Under the pieces are notes generated by a model. It saw only the letters and a list, made by a program, of their open reading frames with translations, was not told where the DNA came from and did no database searches. 64,000 bases of DNA from Tepidibacter sp. (GTDB taxonomy: Bacteria > Bacillota > Clostridia > Peptostreptococcales > Peptostreptococcaceae): the NCBI RefSeq assembly GCF_025210165.1, contig NZ_JAOASI010000068.1, forward strand, positions 1 through 64,000. The letters run 5' to 3'. The first letter of the stretch is position 1; the number at the start of each line of letters is the position of its first letter. The translations under genes and the position numbers were made by a program. Below, one piece after another: positions 8,180 through 16,137 of this stretch.

Positions 8180-9040
8180 ATGGAAGAAGCTAGAGATTTA
8201 ATTGTTATTATAAAAGAACAATTTCCTAAATTAAGCAAAGGTCAAAAACTTATTGCCCAGTTTATACTTTCAAACTATGACAAAGCTGCGTTTATGACTG
8301 CTGGCAAATTAGGTGAAAAAGTAGGTGTAAGTGAATCTACAGTAGTTAGATTCGCTAATGCATTAGGATTTGACGGATATCCTAAACTTCAAAAATCACT
8401 ACAGGAGCTTATAAAAACAAAGCTTACAACAGTTCAAAGAGTAGAGATGTCTAAAGAGTATTCTAATGATTGGACTATACTTAAGAAAGTATTAAAATCT
8501 GATATAGAAAATATAAAATCAACTGTAGAAGAACTGGATGAAGAAAGTTTTCAAAGAGGGATAAATAAGATATTAAAAGCAAAAAAAATATATATAGTAG
8601 GTCTTAGAAGTTCTACTGCTATATCTGAATATCTAGGTTTTTATTTAAATATAATATTAGATAATGTAAATATAGTGAGTTATGGAATAAGTGATGTATT
8701 TGAGCAAATTCTTAAAGTTACAGAAGATGACTTAGTAATAGCTATAAGTTTTCCGAGATATTCAAAGAAAACATTTGAGCTTGCTAATTATGCTAAAAAG
8801 CAAGGAGCTAGTATAATATCATTAACAGACAGTGTGCTTGCCCCTGTTGCATCTATATCTGAAGAAATTATTCCAGTTAAGAGTAATATGGCTTCATTCG
8901 TTGATTCTTTAGTTGCTCCTTTAAGTGTTGCAAATGCGATAATAGTTGCTATAGGTATGAGAAAAAAAGAAGAAATAAAAGAGTATTTTGATAAATTAGA
9001 AACCATATGGAAAGAATATCGTGTCTATGACGAGAAATAG
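8180..9040 (+). CDS. MurR/RpiR family transcriptional regulator
   Basis: The 286-residue protein has an N-terminal RpiR-type helix-turn-helix (residues about 1-77, with KLGEKVGVSESTVVRFANALGFDGYPKLQ) and a C-terminal SIS sugar-phosphate-binding domain (residues about 125-260, YIVGLRSSTAISEYL and VIAISFPRYSKKTFELANYA). Such regulators respond to phosphosugars. Its place at the end of the oxidoreductase operon suggests it may control that operon, but no operator was identified. A strong terminator follows. Confidence 0.88.
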   Translation: MEEARDLIVIIKEQFPKLSKGQKLIAQFILSNYDKAAFMTAGKLGEKVGVSESTVVRFANALGFDGYPKLQKSLQELIKTKLTTVQRVEMSKEYSNDWTILKKVLKSDIENIKSTVEELDEESFQRGINKILKAKKIYIVGLRSSTAISEYLGFYLNIILDNVNIVSYGISDVFEQILKVTEDDLVIAISFPRYSKKTFELANYAKKQGASIISLTDSVLAPVASISEEIIPVKSNMASFVDSLVAPLSVANAIIVAIGMRKKEEIKEYFDKLETIWKEYRVYDEK

Positions 9041-9062
9041 GAAATTTTCCTATTTCTTTTTA
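9033..9062 (+). terminator. Rho-independent terminator after the RpiR-type regulator
   Basis: Near-perfect palindrome AGAAATAGGAAA/TTTTCCTATTTCT running into TTTT, overlapping the stop codon. Confidence 0.8.
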
Positions 9063-9110
9063 TAATGAGTAGGAAATTATATTCTTATTTAAAATTATAG
9101 ATAAGTATAA

Positions 9111-9170
9111 ATTCCGTCACGAATTTCAAAAAAGTCTACCTTGAAAAGCTTCAAAGGAAGACTTTTTTAT
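9111..9170 (-). repeat. Hairpin-plus-palindrome dispersed repeat, copy 1 (minus orientation)
   Basis: In reverse complement this matches 61551-61610: AAAAAAGTCT, an AT-rich loop with a TTC/GAA element, AGACTTTTTT, then GAAA and an ACGAATT-type palindrome. A shorter relative is at 47457-47506. The outer stem AAAAAAGTCT/AGACTTTTTT could act as a terminator in both directions. The conserved flank beyond the stem shows it is a repeat family and not just a terminator. Confidence 0.55.
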
Positions 9171-9232
9171 TTTTGAAAAGATTTATTATATAATATTTAG
9201 TTGAATTATAATAAAAAAGAGGAGGACTATAT

Positions 9233-9853
9233 ATGAATAGATTTTTCATAGTAAGACATGGAGAAACTTTTTGGAATATAGATGGTAGAACTCAAGGTCA
9301 TGGAGATTCAAAATTAACTAAAAATGGAATTGAACAAGCTAGAAAACTTGCCAAAAAGCTTTCGAAATACAATATAGATTATATATATAGTAGCGATCTT
9401 GGTAGAACTATTCAAACCTCTGAAATAATTTCTAATACTTTGAGTAAAAAGATAGATTATAAAGAATCTCTTAGAGAAATAAATTTTGGAGATTGGGAAG
9501 GTCTTACAATAGAAGAAATAAAAAGAGATTATCCAGATGTTTATACTGTATGGAGAAATGAGCCACATAAAGCGTTAATACCTAAAGCTGAAAACTTGTA
9601 TAAGTTAAAACAAAGACTATTGGTTTGTATAAATGAATTGAATGAGAAACACGAAAATTCTAATATAGTGCTGGTATCTCATGGAATGTCAATAAAAGTA
9701 TTACTACTTGCCTTATTAGAAAGTGAGTTATCAAATATATATAAGATAAAACAGGATAATACAGCTTTAAATATAGTAGAGTTTAGAAACTATGGACCAG
9801 TAATAATAAAGACTAATGATACAAGTCATTTAGAAGGTGAAAAATATGAGTAA
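9233..9853 (+). CDS. Histidine phosphatase family protein (phosphoglycerate mutase-like)
   Basis: The 206-residue protein has the RHGE catalytic motif at residues 8-11 (H9 is the phospho-acceptor), a second arginine in SDLGRTIQTSEII, and SHGMSIK carrying the second catalytic histidine. The EINFGDWEGLT segment supplies the acid. These are features of cofactor-independent phosphatases of the CobC/PhoE/GpmB group. The substrate is unknown; alpha-ribazole phosphate or a broad phosphatase role is possible. RBS GAGGAGG precedes the ATG. The gene overlaps the next by eight bases, starting a long run of co-directional genes. Confidence 0.85.
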   Translation: MNRFFIVRHGETFWNIDGRTQGHGDSKLTKNGIEQARKLAKKLSKYNIDYIYSSDLGRTIQTSEIISNTLSKKIDYKESLREINFGDWEGLTIEEIKRDYPDVYTVWRNEPHKALIPKAENLYKLKQRLLVCINELNEKHENSNIVLVSHGMSIKVLLLALLESELSNIYKIKQDNTALNIVEFRNYGPVIIKTNDTSHLEGEKYE

Positions 9854-11051
9854 GGTTATTGTAATTGGAGCAGGTCCAGCAGGTATGATGTCTGCAATAG
9901 CAGCTGCTAGGAATAATGAAGTAATATTAATCGAGAAAAATAAAGAATTAGGTAAAAAATTAAAAATTACAGGTGGTGGAAGATGTAATATAACTAATAA
10001 AAGAGATATAGAAGACTTTCTTGAAAAAATAATAAAAAATCCTAAATTTCTATACAGTAGTTTGTACACTTTTACAAATATAGATCTTCTAGATTTTTTT
10101 ATAAAACGTGGTATAAAATTCAAAATAGAAGAAGACTTTAAAGTTTATCCTGAAAAAGATAAGTCTGATGTAATAATAAAAGTATTAAATGATGAGTTGA
10201 ATAAAGTCGGAGTAAAAGTAATATATGAAAAAACACTTACAGATATTATTGTTGAAGATGAAGAAGTTAAGGGTATTATATTAAATGATAATCATACCAT
10301 AAAAGCTGATAAAGTAATAATTGCTACTGGTGGGCATTCTTATTCTAAGACTGGATCTGATGGGAAAATTCATAGTTTATTAAAAAAATATGGAGAAAAT
10401 ATAACTAAAATATATCCAGCTTTAGTACCTCTTGTATTTAGTGAAGGTTGGATAAAGAATTTACAGGGAATTTCATTGAAAAACATAAAGGTATCTGCAA
10501 AATACTTTAAAAATAAAAAAATAAGTATAGAGGGAGATATTTTATTTGCACATTTTGGATTAACTGGACCTGTTATACTTAATTTATCTTCTTATATAAA
10601 TAAATATTTGCAAGATGGGAATATTGAATTGAAATTTGACTTTGTTCCAAATATATCAAAGGATGAAGTGCGAAAAATTATAAGAAATAATAATAATAAA
10701 AGTATATATAATAATCTAAAAGAGATTCTTCCTGTTAATTTTACAAAACAGCTATTAGAATACTTAAGTATTAATAAAAAGCCAAATAATTTGACAAAAG
10801 AAGAAGAAAACAAGATAGTAGATAGTATAAAAGAGTTAAAATTAAATTGTAAGGGAACAAAAAGTATAAATGAAGCTATAGTCACTTCGGGAGGAATAAG
10901 CGTTAAATCTATAAACTCATCTACTATGGAATCTAAATCTATAAAAAATCTTCATTATGCTGGAGAAATTATTGATATAGAGGGTTTAACTGGAGGATAT
11001 AATCTTCAAATTGCTTTCTCAACAGGCTATCTAGCTGGTATAAGTGTATAA
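9846..11051 (+). CDS. NAD(P)/FAD-dependent oxidoreductase, HI0933/YhiN/BaiN-like
   Basis: The 401-residue flavoprotein has an N-terminal dinucleotide motif GAGPAGMMSAIAAA, then KKLKITGGGRCNITN, the HI0933 family signature. A central ATGGHSYSKTGSDG and a C-terminal HYAGEIIDIEGLTGGYNLQIAFSTG FAD motif follow. Relatives include BaiN, which reduces bile-acid intermediates, but most members have no known substrate. I chose ATG 9846 over GTG 9837 because the GTG belongs to the RBS GAAGGTG. It overlaps the upstream phosphatase gene by eight bases. The family commonly precedes cmk in clostridia. Confidence 0.85.
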   Translation: MSKVIVIGAGPAGMMSAIAAARNNEVILIEKNKELGKKLKITGGGRCNITNKRDIEDFLEKIIKNPKFLYSSLYTFTNIDLLDFFIKRGIKFKIEEDFKVYPEKDKSDVIIKVLNDELNKVGVKVIYEKTLTDIIVEDEEVKGIILNDNHTIKADKVIIATGGHSYSKTGSDGKIHSLLKKYGENITKIYPALVPLVFSEGWIKNLQGISLKNIKVSAKYFKNKKISIEGDILFAHFGLTGPVILNLSSYINKYLQDGNIELKFDFVPNISKDEVRKIIRNNNNKSIYNNLKEILPVNFTKQLLEYLSINKKPNNLTKEEENKIVDSIKELKLNCKGTKSINEAIVTSGGISVKSINSSTMESKSIKNLHYAGEIIDIEGLTGGYNLQIAFSTGYLAGISV

Positions 11052-11086
11052 AGTTTGATATAATATTGATTTGCGATGGTGATAAA

Positions 11087-11470
11087 ATGAGGACATTAGC
11101 TATAAGAGGAGCTACTACTGTAGAAAAAAATGAAAAAACATGTATATTAAATGAAACGAAGATATTAATAAAAAAAATAATAGATATGAATAATTTAAAT
11201 GAAGACGATATAGTTAGCATTATATTTACAATGACAAGGGATTTAGATGAAGTATATCCTTCTGTTGCTGTAAGAGAATTATTGAATCTTAACGATATAC
11301 CTCTTTTAAATTTTGAAGAAAAGTATATAAAAAATAGTTTAAATAAATGTATAAGAGTATTAATGCATGTGAACACAGATATAAAAAAAAATAAAATAAT
11401 TCATATTTATTTAAATGAGGCCAAAAAGTTAAGAACAGATTTGAGTATAAGGAGTGGATCTAATGAATAA
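11087..11470 (+). CDS. aroH: Chorismate mutase, AroH class
   Basis: The 127-residue protein matches the monofunctional trimeric AroH type. It starts MRTLAIRGATTVEKN, includes the active-site arginine of RGATT, ends its core with SIIFTMTRDLDEVYPSVAVREL, and has NKCIRVLMHVNTD as the late motif. It converts chorismate to prephenate for phenylalanine and tyrosine. ATG 11087 is preferred over an upstream TTG 11066 because GGTGA precedes it and the product then has family length. It overlaps cmk by eight bases. A TGATATAAT sequence at about 11058 could be an internal promoter. Confidence 0.9.
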   Translation: MRTLAIRGATTVEKNEKTCILNETKILIKKIIDMNNLNEDDIVSIIFTMTRDLDEVYPSVAVRELLNLNDIPLLNFEEKYIKNSLNKCIRVLMHVNTDIKKNKIIHIYLNEAKKLRTDLSIRSGSNE

Positions 11471-12110
11471 TATGGTTATAGCAATAGATGGGCCAGCGGG
11501 GGCAGGGAAAAGCACTATTGCAAAAATAATATCAAATAGACTTAATATAAACTATATAGATACAGGAGCAATGTATAGAGCTATTACATATAAGTCTATA
11601 AGAGATGGGATTAATATTAATGATGAAGAAGCTTTGATAGAAATGGCTAAAAAAACTCATATAGACTTTAAAGACAATAATATATATTTAGACGATGAAA
11701 TTGTAAATGATGAAATAAGAACTTTAAGTGTAAGTGGAAAGGTTTCAAAAGTTGCTCAAATAAAAGAAATAAGAGAAATAATGGTAGAAATTCAAAGAAA
11801 AATGGGTAGAAAATACTCTGTAATAATGGATGGTAGAGATATTGGAAGTTATGTATTTAAGAATGCAAATCTCAAATTTTATCTAACAGCAGGTATAAAT
11901 GAAAGAGCAAGAAGAAGATATAATGAATTAAGAACAAAAGGACATAATATAGATTTAGAAGATATAGTTAATGATATTAAAAACAGAGATGAAATAGACT
12001 CAAAAAGGTCTTTTGCTCCACTGATTAAAGCTGATGATGCTGTAGAAATAGATACTACTAGTAAAAATATAGAAGAAGTAGTTTCTGACATAATGGAATA
12101 CATAAAATAG
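11463..12110 (+). CDS. cmk: Cytidylate kinase
   Basis: The 215-residue (d)CMP kinase has P-loop GPAGAGKST at residues 10-18, YIDTGAMYRAIT, and the substrate motif MDGRDIGSYVF. Length is standard for bacterial Cmk. The start is ATG 11463, with AAGGAG eight bases upstream; GTG 11454 lies inside that ribosome binding site. It is part of the aroH-cmk-plsC-ispH-rpsA run, a common Firmicutes neighbourhood (cmk and rpsA are also adjacent in E. coli). Confidence 0.95.
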   Translation: MNNMVIAIDGPAGAGKSTIAKIISNRLNINYIDTGAMYRAITYKSIRDGININDEEALIEMAKKTHIDFKDNNIYLDDEIVNDEIRTLSVSGKVSKVAQIKEIREIMVEIQRKMGRKYSVIMDGRDIGSYVFKNANLKFYLTAGINERARRRYNELRTKGHNIDLEDIVNDIKNRDEIDSKRSFAPLIKADDAVEIDTTSKNIEEVVSDIMEYIK

Positions 12111-12122
12111 GAGGAGAGTTAT

Positions 12123-12716
12123 TTGGGATTATACGAGGTATGTAAAGGGATATTTATTCCAATTATGAGTGTGTTTTATAAAATAGAAATAATTGGTAAA
12201 GAACATGTTCCTATGGATGAACCTTTAATATTTGCTTCAAATCATAAAAATAATTTAGACCCGATGTTAATAGGAGCATTAATGCCAAGGAAAGTTTCTT
12301 ATATGGGAAAAAAAGAACTTTTCGAAAATAAAATAGTTGGATCTTTTTTAAAAGGTATAAATGTTTTTCCTGTCGATAGAAGCAAAACAGATATATCTAC
12401 TATAAAAACAGCTCTTAAAATATTAAAATCAAATGGAGCTTTGGGTATATTTCCACAGGGTACTAGAATGAAACAGGAAAGTTTAGGAAAAGCAAAAGCT
12501 GGAACAGGCATGTTGTCGATTAGAGGCAAGGCTAGAGTTTGTCCTGTATCTATAATAGGTACATATAAATTATTTAGTAAAATTACTATATACATAGATG
12601 AACCTATAAGTTTTGAGTCATACTATGGACAGAAATTAAATTCAAAAGATTATGAAATCTTGAGCCAACAGGTTTTAGATGTCATAGGTGAAAATATAAA
12701 AAAATACAAAGGTTAA
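12123..12716 (+). CDS. plsC: 1-acyl-sn-glycerol-3-phosphate acyltransferase
   Basis: The 197-residue PlsC-family enzyme has the catalytic NHKNNLDP motif (H41, D46) and the glycerol-phosphate-binding FPQGTR at residues 110-115. An N-terminal hydrophobic segment (FIPIMSVFYKIEII) suits membrane association. It acylates lysophosphatidic acid to phosphatidic acid. The start is TTG 12123 with AGGAGGAG upstream. It lies between cmk and ispH, as in many clostridia. Confidence 0.9.
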   Translation: MGLYEVCKGIFIPIMSVFYKIEIIGKEHVPMDEPLIFASNHKNNLDPMLIGALMPRKVSYMGKKELFENKIVGSFLKGINVFPVDRSKTDISTIKTALKILKSNGALGIFPQGTRMKQESLGKAKAGTGMLSIRGKARVCPVSIIGTYKLFSKITIYIDEPISFESYYGQKLNSKDYEILSQQVLDVIGENIKKYKG

Positions 12717-12729
12717 GGAGGGGATGTGT

Positions 12730-13569
12730 TTGAAGTTTAAGGTTGCTGATTATGCTGGATTTTGTTTTGGAGTTCAAAGAGCTATGGATATGGCATGGGA
12801 TGAATTAGAAACGATTGATGAATATGAAGTTTATTCATTAGGTCCTCTTATACATAATAAACAAGCTGTAAAGGTATATGAAGATAAAGGGTTAAATGTT
12901 GTAGATAACTTAGATAAAGTAAATGAAAAATCTAAGATTATAATAAGATCTCATGGGGTATCAAAAGATATATATAGAAATGCTGTAGATAAGAACCTTA
13001 AAGTTATAGATGCTACTTGTCCTTTTGTAAAAAAAATACAAGATATAGCTAATAAATACTATAATAAAGGTTATAAAATTATAATTGTAGGAGACAAATA
13101 TCATCCCGAGGTTGTAGGGATAAATGGCTGGTGTAATAATGAAGCTAAAATTATAAAAAATATAGAGGATTTAAATGAAATTCCTAGAAATTATAAGAGG
13201 TATTGTGTCGTTGCACAAACTACTATAAATTTAAAAATGTATCAAGAAATAAGCGAAAAATTAAAAAATATTCTAGAAGATGTTATTGTACATAATACTA
13301 TTTGCTTGGCAACTAGAGATAGACAAAAGTCAGCAAGTAGATTATCAGAAGAAGTCGATTGTATGATTGTAATTGGAGGTAAACATAGTTCGAATACTCA
13401 AAAGTTGGTTAATATATGTGAGGAAAATGTTAAAACATATCATATAGAGACTGTCAGTGATTTAGAAGAAGATGATATTAAAAAATATTCTTTTGTTGGG
13501 ATTACAGCAGGAGCATCAACTCCTAGTTGGATAATAGAAGATGTAATAAAATTTATAAAAAATATTTAA
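12730..13569 (+). CDS. ispH: 4-hydroxy-3-methylbut-2-enyl diphosphate reductase
   Basis: The product has the three [4Fe-4S] cysteines of IspH/LytB in AGFCFGV (C12), DATCPFV and NTICLATRDRQ. It also carries the conserved RSHG, the HPEVVG histidine and the SSNTQKLV motif. It makes IPP and DMAPP in the last step of the MEP pathway. I prefer the TTG at 12730 because the in-frame ATG 12724 directly abuts the ribosome binding site AAGGAGGGG. In some clostridia IspH is fused to ribosomal protein S1; here S1 follows as a separate gene 30 bases later. Confidence 0.92.
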   Translation: MKFKVADYAGFCFGVQRAMDMAWDELETIDEYEVYSLGPLIHNKQAVKVYEDKGLNVVDNLDKVNEKSKIIIRSHGVSKDIYRNAVDKNLKVIDATCPFVKKIQDIANKYYNKGYKIIIVGDKYHPEVVGINGWCNNEAKIIKNIEDLNEIPRNYKRYCVVAQTTINLKMYQEISEKLKNILEDVIVHNTICLATRDRQKSASRLSEEVDCMIVIGGKHSSNTQKLVNICEENVKTYHIETVSDLEEDDIKKYSFVGITAGASTPSWIIEDVIKFIKNI

Positions 13570-13599
13570 TTAAAATAAATGCAAGGGAGAGATATATAA

Positions 13600-14643
13600 A
13601 TGAATAATGAAATGGAACAACTTCTTAAAGAAGAAAATTTATTCAAGACTATAAAAGTAGGACAAAATGTAGAAGGTAAAGTTATTTTAGAAAAATACGA
13701 TGAATATTATATTGATTTAAATTATAAAACAGATGGAGTTCTTCCTAAATCAGAGGTTTGTGAGGAGCAAGAAATAAAAATTGGAGACGTTATTGATGTT
13801 AAAGTTATAAAAATGGATAGAAATTCAGGAGATGTCATTGTTTCTAATAAACAAGCTCAAGAAGTAAAAACATGGAATGAATTAGAAATAGGACAAATCA
13901 TAGATGTTAAAGTAACAGATGAATCTAAGAGCGGACTTATAGTAAGTTATAAAGGTATAAGAGGATTTATTCCGCTTAGTCATATAAATAATAAGTATAT
14001 TAATAATATAGATTTCAAAGAATATAAAAGTATAGTTATGAGTTGTGAAATTATAGATGTAGATTCTAGCAAAAAAAGATTTGTTCTTTCAAGAAAAAAT
14101 GTTTTGATTAAACAAGAAGAAAAGAAAAAGTTAGACTTTATGGAAAATACAAAAACTGGAGATTTATTAGAAGGTACAGTAAAAGATATAAAGGATTATG
14201 GAGTATTTGTAGATTTAGATGGATTTGTAGGACTTGTTCATAATTCGGAGTTGTCTTGGTCTAGAAGACATGAATGTGAATATAAAATAGGAGATTTAGT
14301 AAAGGTTAAAGTTATATCTTTAGATAAAGAAACTCAAAGGCTTGCTCTTAGTATAAAAGCATTACAAAAAAGACCTTGGGATAATTTTATAGAAAATTAT
14401 AATGTAGGAGATATTTTAACTGGGAATATAAAAGTAGTTAAAGATTATGGAGTTTTTGTAAGACTAAAGGAGGCATTAGATGGGTTCGTACACATATCTA
14501 ATCTTTCTTGTGAGTTTGTTAAAAATCCAAAAGACATAGTTAAAGTAGATGAAGAAGTTAAAGTTAAGATAATAAATATTGATAATGAAAATGAAAAGAT
14601 AGAACTTACTATGAATATAAATGAGGAGGATGAAGGCATTTAA
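13600..14643 (+). CDS. rpsA: 30S ribosomal protein S1 (four S1 domains)
   Basis: The 347-residue protein consists of four S1 RNA-binding repeats: about residues 17-85 (VGQNVEGKVI), 99-167 (IGQIIDVKVT), 184-253 (TGDLLEGTVKDIKDYGVFVDLDG) and 270-340 (VGDILTGNIKVVKDYGVFV). The third and fourth are the best conserved. Four domains is the usual low-GC Gram-positive form, against six in E. coli. AGGGAGAG precedes the ATG. Its stop overlaps the cheR start by one base. Confidence 0.9.
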   Translation: MNNEMEQLLKEENLFKTIKVGQNVEGKVILEKYDEYYIDLNYKTDGVLPKSEVCEEQEIKIGDVIDVKVIKMDRNSGDVIVSNKQAQEVKTWNELEIGQIIDVKVTDESKSGLIVSYKGIRGFIPLSHINNKYINNIDFKEYKSIVMSCEIIDVDSSKKRFVLSRKNVLIKQEEKKKLDFMENTKTGDLLEGTVKDIKDYGVFVDLDGFVGLVHNSELSWSRRHECEYKIGDLVKVKVISLDKETQRLALSIKALQKRPWDNFIENYNVGDILTGNIKVVKDYGVFVRLKEALDGFVHISNLSCEFVKNPKDIVKVDEEVKVKIINIDNENEKIELTMNINEEDEGI

Positions 14644-15416
14644 TGAGAGGATATGATGTTTTTAAAGACAAAATTTATAAGAAGACAGGAATAAATCTTT
14701 CTTTGTATAAAGAAAAACAAATGATTAGAAGGTTAGAATCATTAGTTACGAGAAATGGATATAGTGATTTTGAAAAATATTTTGATGCTATAAATAAAAA
14801 TACAGATTTATTTAATGAATTTATAAATTATATGACTATAAATGTTTCGGAATTTTACAGAAATGCAGAACAGTGGAAAGTTATGGAGAATACTATAATT
14901 CCTAAACTTCTAGAGAAGAATAAAAATCTTAAAATATGGAGTGCTGCTTGTTCTACAGGAGAAGAGCCTTACTCTCTAGTTATGTTACTTAGTAAATTTA
15001 TGCCTTTAAATAAGATTAATATTATTGCAACTGATTTGGATAAAGAAGCAATGGCAAAAGCTAAATTAGGTATGTATCAAGAAAAGAGTTTGAGAAATTT
15101 ACCTAAAGAGTTTATAACTAAATATTTTGATAAAAAATTAGATAGATTAATGATAAAAGATGAAATAAAAAATAGAGTTACATTTAAAAGACATAATTTA
15201 TTAGAAGATAAATATATAGATAATTGTGATTTGATAGTATGTAGAAATGTAATGATATATTTTACTGAAGAAGCTAAAGCAGACATATACTCTAATTTTA
15301 GTAAATCATTAAATAGTAATGGTGTTTTATTTGTTGGAAGTACTGAACAAATAATAATGCCAAATAAATATAATTTAAAACCTATAAAAACATTTTTCTA
15401 TGGTAAATCAAAATAA
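14643..15416 (+). CDS. cheR: CheR-type chemoreceptor glutamate methyltransferase
   Basis: The 257-residue protein has an all-helical N-terminal domain (residues 1-75) and a SAM-binding domain with WSAACSTGEEPYSLVMLL (motif I), ATDLDKEAM and CRNVMIYFTEEAKADI. CheR methylates glutamates on methyl-accepting chemotaxis proteins. No other chemotaxis gene is in the window, and location after rpsA outside a che operon is notable, so the target is inferred. Start ATG overlaps the rpsA stop (TAATG). Confidence 0.9.
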   Translation: MRGYDVFKDKIYKKTGINLSLYKEKQMIRRLESLVTRNGYSDFEKYFDAINKNTDLFNEFINYMTINVSEFYRNAEQWKVMENTIIPKLLEKNKNLKIWSAACSTGEEPYSLVMLLSKFMPLNKINIIATDLDKEAMAKAKLGMYQEKSLRNLPKEFITKYFDKKLDRLMIKDEIKNRVTFKRHNLLEDKYIDNCDLIVCRNVMIYFTEEAKADIYSNFSKSLNSNGVLFVGSTEQIIMPNKYNLKPIKTFFYGKSK

Positions 15417-15455
15417 AAAAATCTTACAAGAAATATAATTTTTATTCGTTATAAA

Positions 15456-15492
15456 ATATACTGTTGACTAATTAGTCAACAGTATATTTTTT
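15456..15492 (+). terminator. Terminator after cheR, 32-bp perfect palindrome
   Basis: Two 16-base arms (ATATACTGTTGACTAA and its complement) with no spacer are followed by TTTTT. It ends the phosphatase-to-cheR run. Confidence 0.75.
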
Positions 15493-15529
15493 CTATAAGA
15501 AATCATATAATTTTGAATCTATTATCTTT

Positions 15530-15592
15530 GAGCAACAAAGATCATTGGGATGGTGTAGACATGAGTCAACGCGTTAGCGAGTAGACGAATTT
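15530..15592 (+). repeat. Dispersed intergenic repeat, copy 2
   Basis: This matches the segment at 1909-1972 on the same strand, with one gap and about three quarters identity, including CGCGTTAG and GTAGACGAATTT. The CGC/GCG mini-hairpin inside GTC/GAC is kept. It lies just after the cheR terminator and directly before the accB promoter. Confidence 0.6.
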
Positions 15593-15596
15593 ATTA

Positions 15597-15654
15597 TTGT
15601 ATGTGCAAATAATAATATGGTATAATATGATATAGTATTAGTACCAGGTATAAA
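15597..15654 (+). promoter_or_regulatory. accBCDA promoter with FapR-like operator
   Basis: A -35 TTGTAT (15597-15602) and a -10 TATAAT (15621-15626, extended by TGG) are 18 bases apart. At 15638-15654 is TTAGTACCAGGTATAAA, which agrees at 14 of 17 positions with the FapR consensus TTAGTACCTRGTACTAA, R being purine. The site lies between the -10 and the ribosome binding site, where a bound repressor would block accB transcription. FapR senses malonyl-CoA, the product of this operon. No fapR gene is in the window. Confidence 0.6.
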
Positions 15655-15669
15655 AAGGAGGTATAATTT

Positions 15670-16122
15670 ATGAATATAAATGAAATTAAAGAATTAATTA
15701 TGGCAATAGATAAAACTAGTATAAATAAATTTGATATAGAAATGAAAGATTTAAAATTATCTATACAAAAAGGTGGCATTACGAGTATGGAATGTATTAC
15801 TAATGTCGAAGATGAAGTTGAAAAAGAAATAAATATAATTGAAAACAAAGAAATCGAAAAAACTGAAACTGATGACAATACATACATAGTAAATGCTCCT
15901 ATAATGGGGACTTTTTATTCAGCTTCAAGTCCAGAAGCTGGTGATTATGTCAATGTTGGAAATCAAGTGAAAAAGGGAGATACTTTATGCATTCTTGAAG
16001 CTATGAAGCTTATGAATGAAATAGAGTGTGATGTTGATGGAGAAATTATAGAGATATTAGTAGAAAATGAAGAGTTAGTTGAATACGATCAACCTTTATT
16101 TAAGATTAAAGTTAATGGGTAA
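15670..16122 (+). CDS. accB: Acetyl-CoA carboxylase biotin carboxyl carrier protein
   Basis: The 150-residue protein has an N-terminal helical part, an acidic linker (residues about 45-70) and a C-terminal biotinyl domain with EAMKLMNE, where K113 is the biotinylated lysine. The APIMGTFYSASSPEAG motif marks AccB and separates it from pyruvate carboxylase-type carriers. RBS AAAGGAGG precedes ATG 15670. It is first in the accB-accC-accD-accA operon for malonyl-CoA synthesis, the first committed step of fatty acid synthesis. Confidence 0.95.
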   Translation: MNINEIKELIMAIDKTSINKFDIEMKDLKLSIQKGGITSMECITNVEDEVEKEINIIENKEIEKTETDDNTYIVNAPIMGTFYSASSPEAGDYVNVGNQVKKGDTLCILEAMKLMNEIECDVDGEIIEILVENEELVEYDQPLFKIKVNG

Positions 16123-16137
16123 TTGAGGGAGGATATT

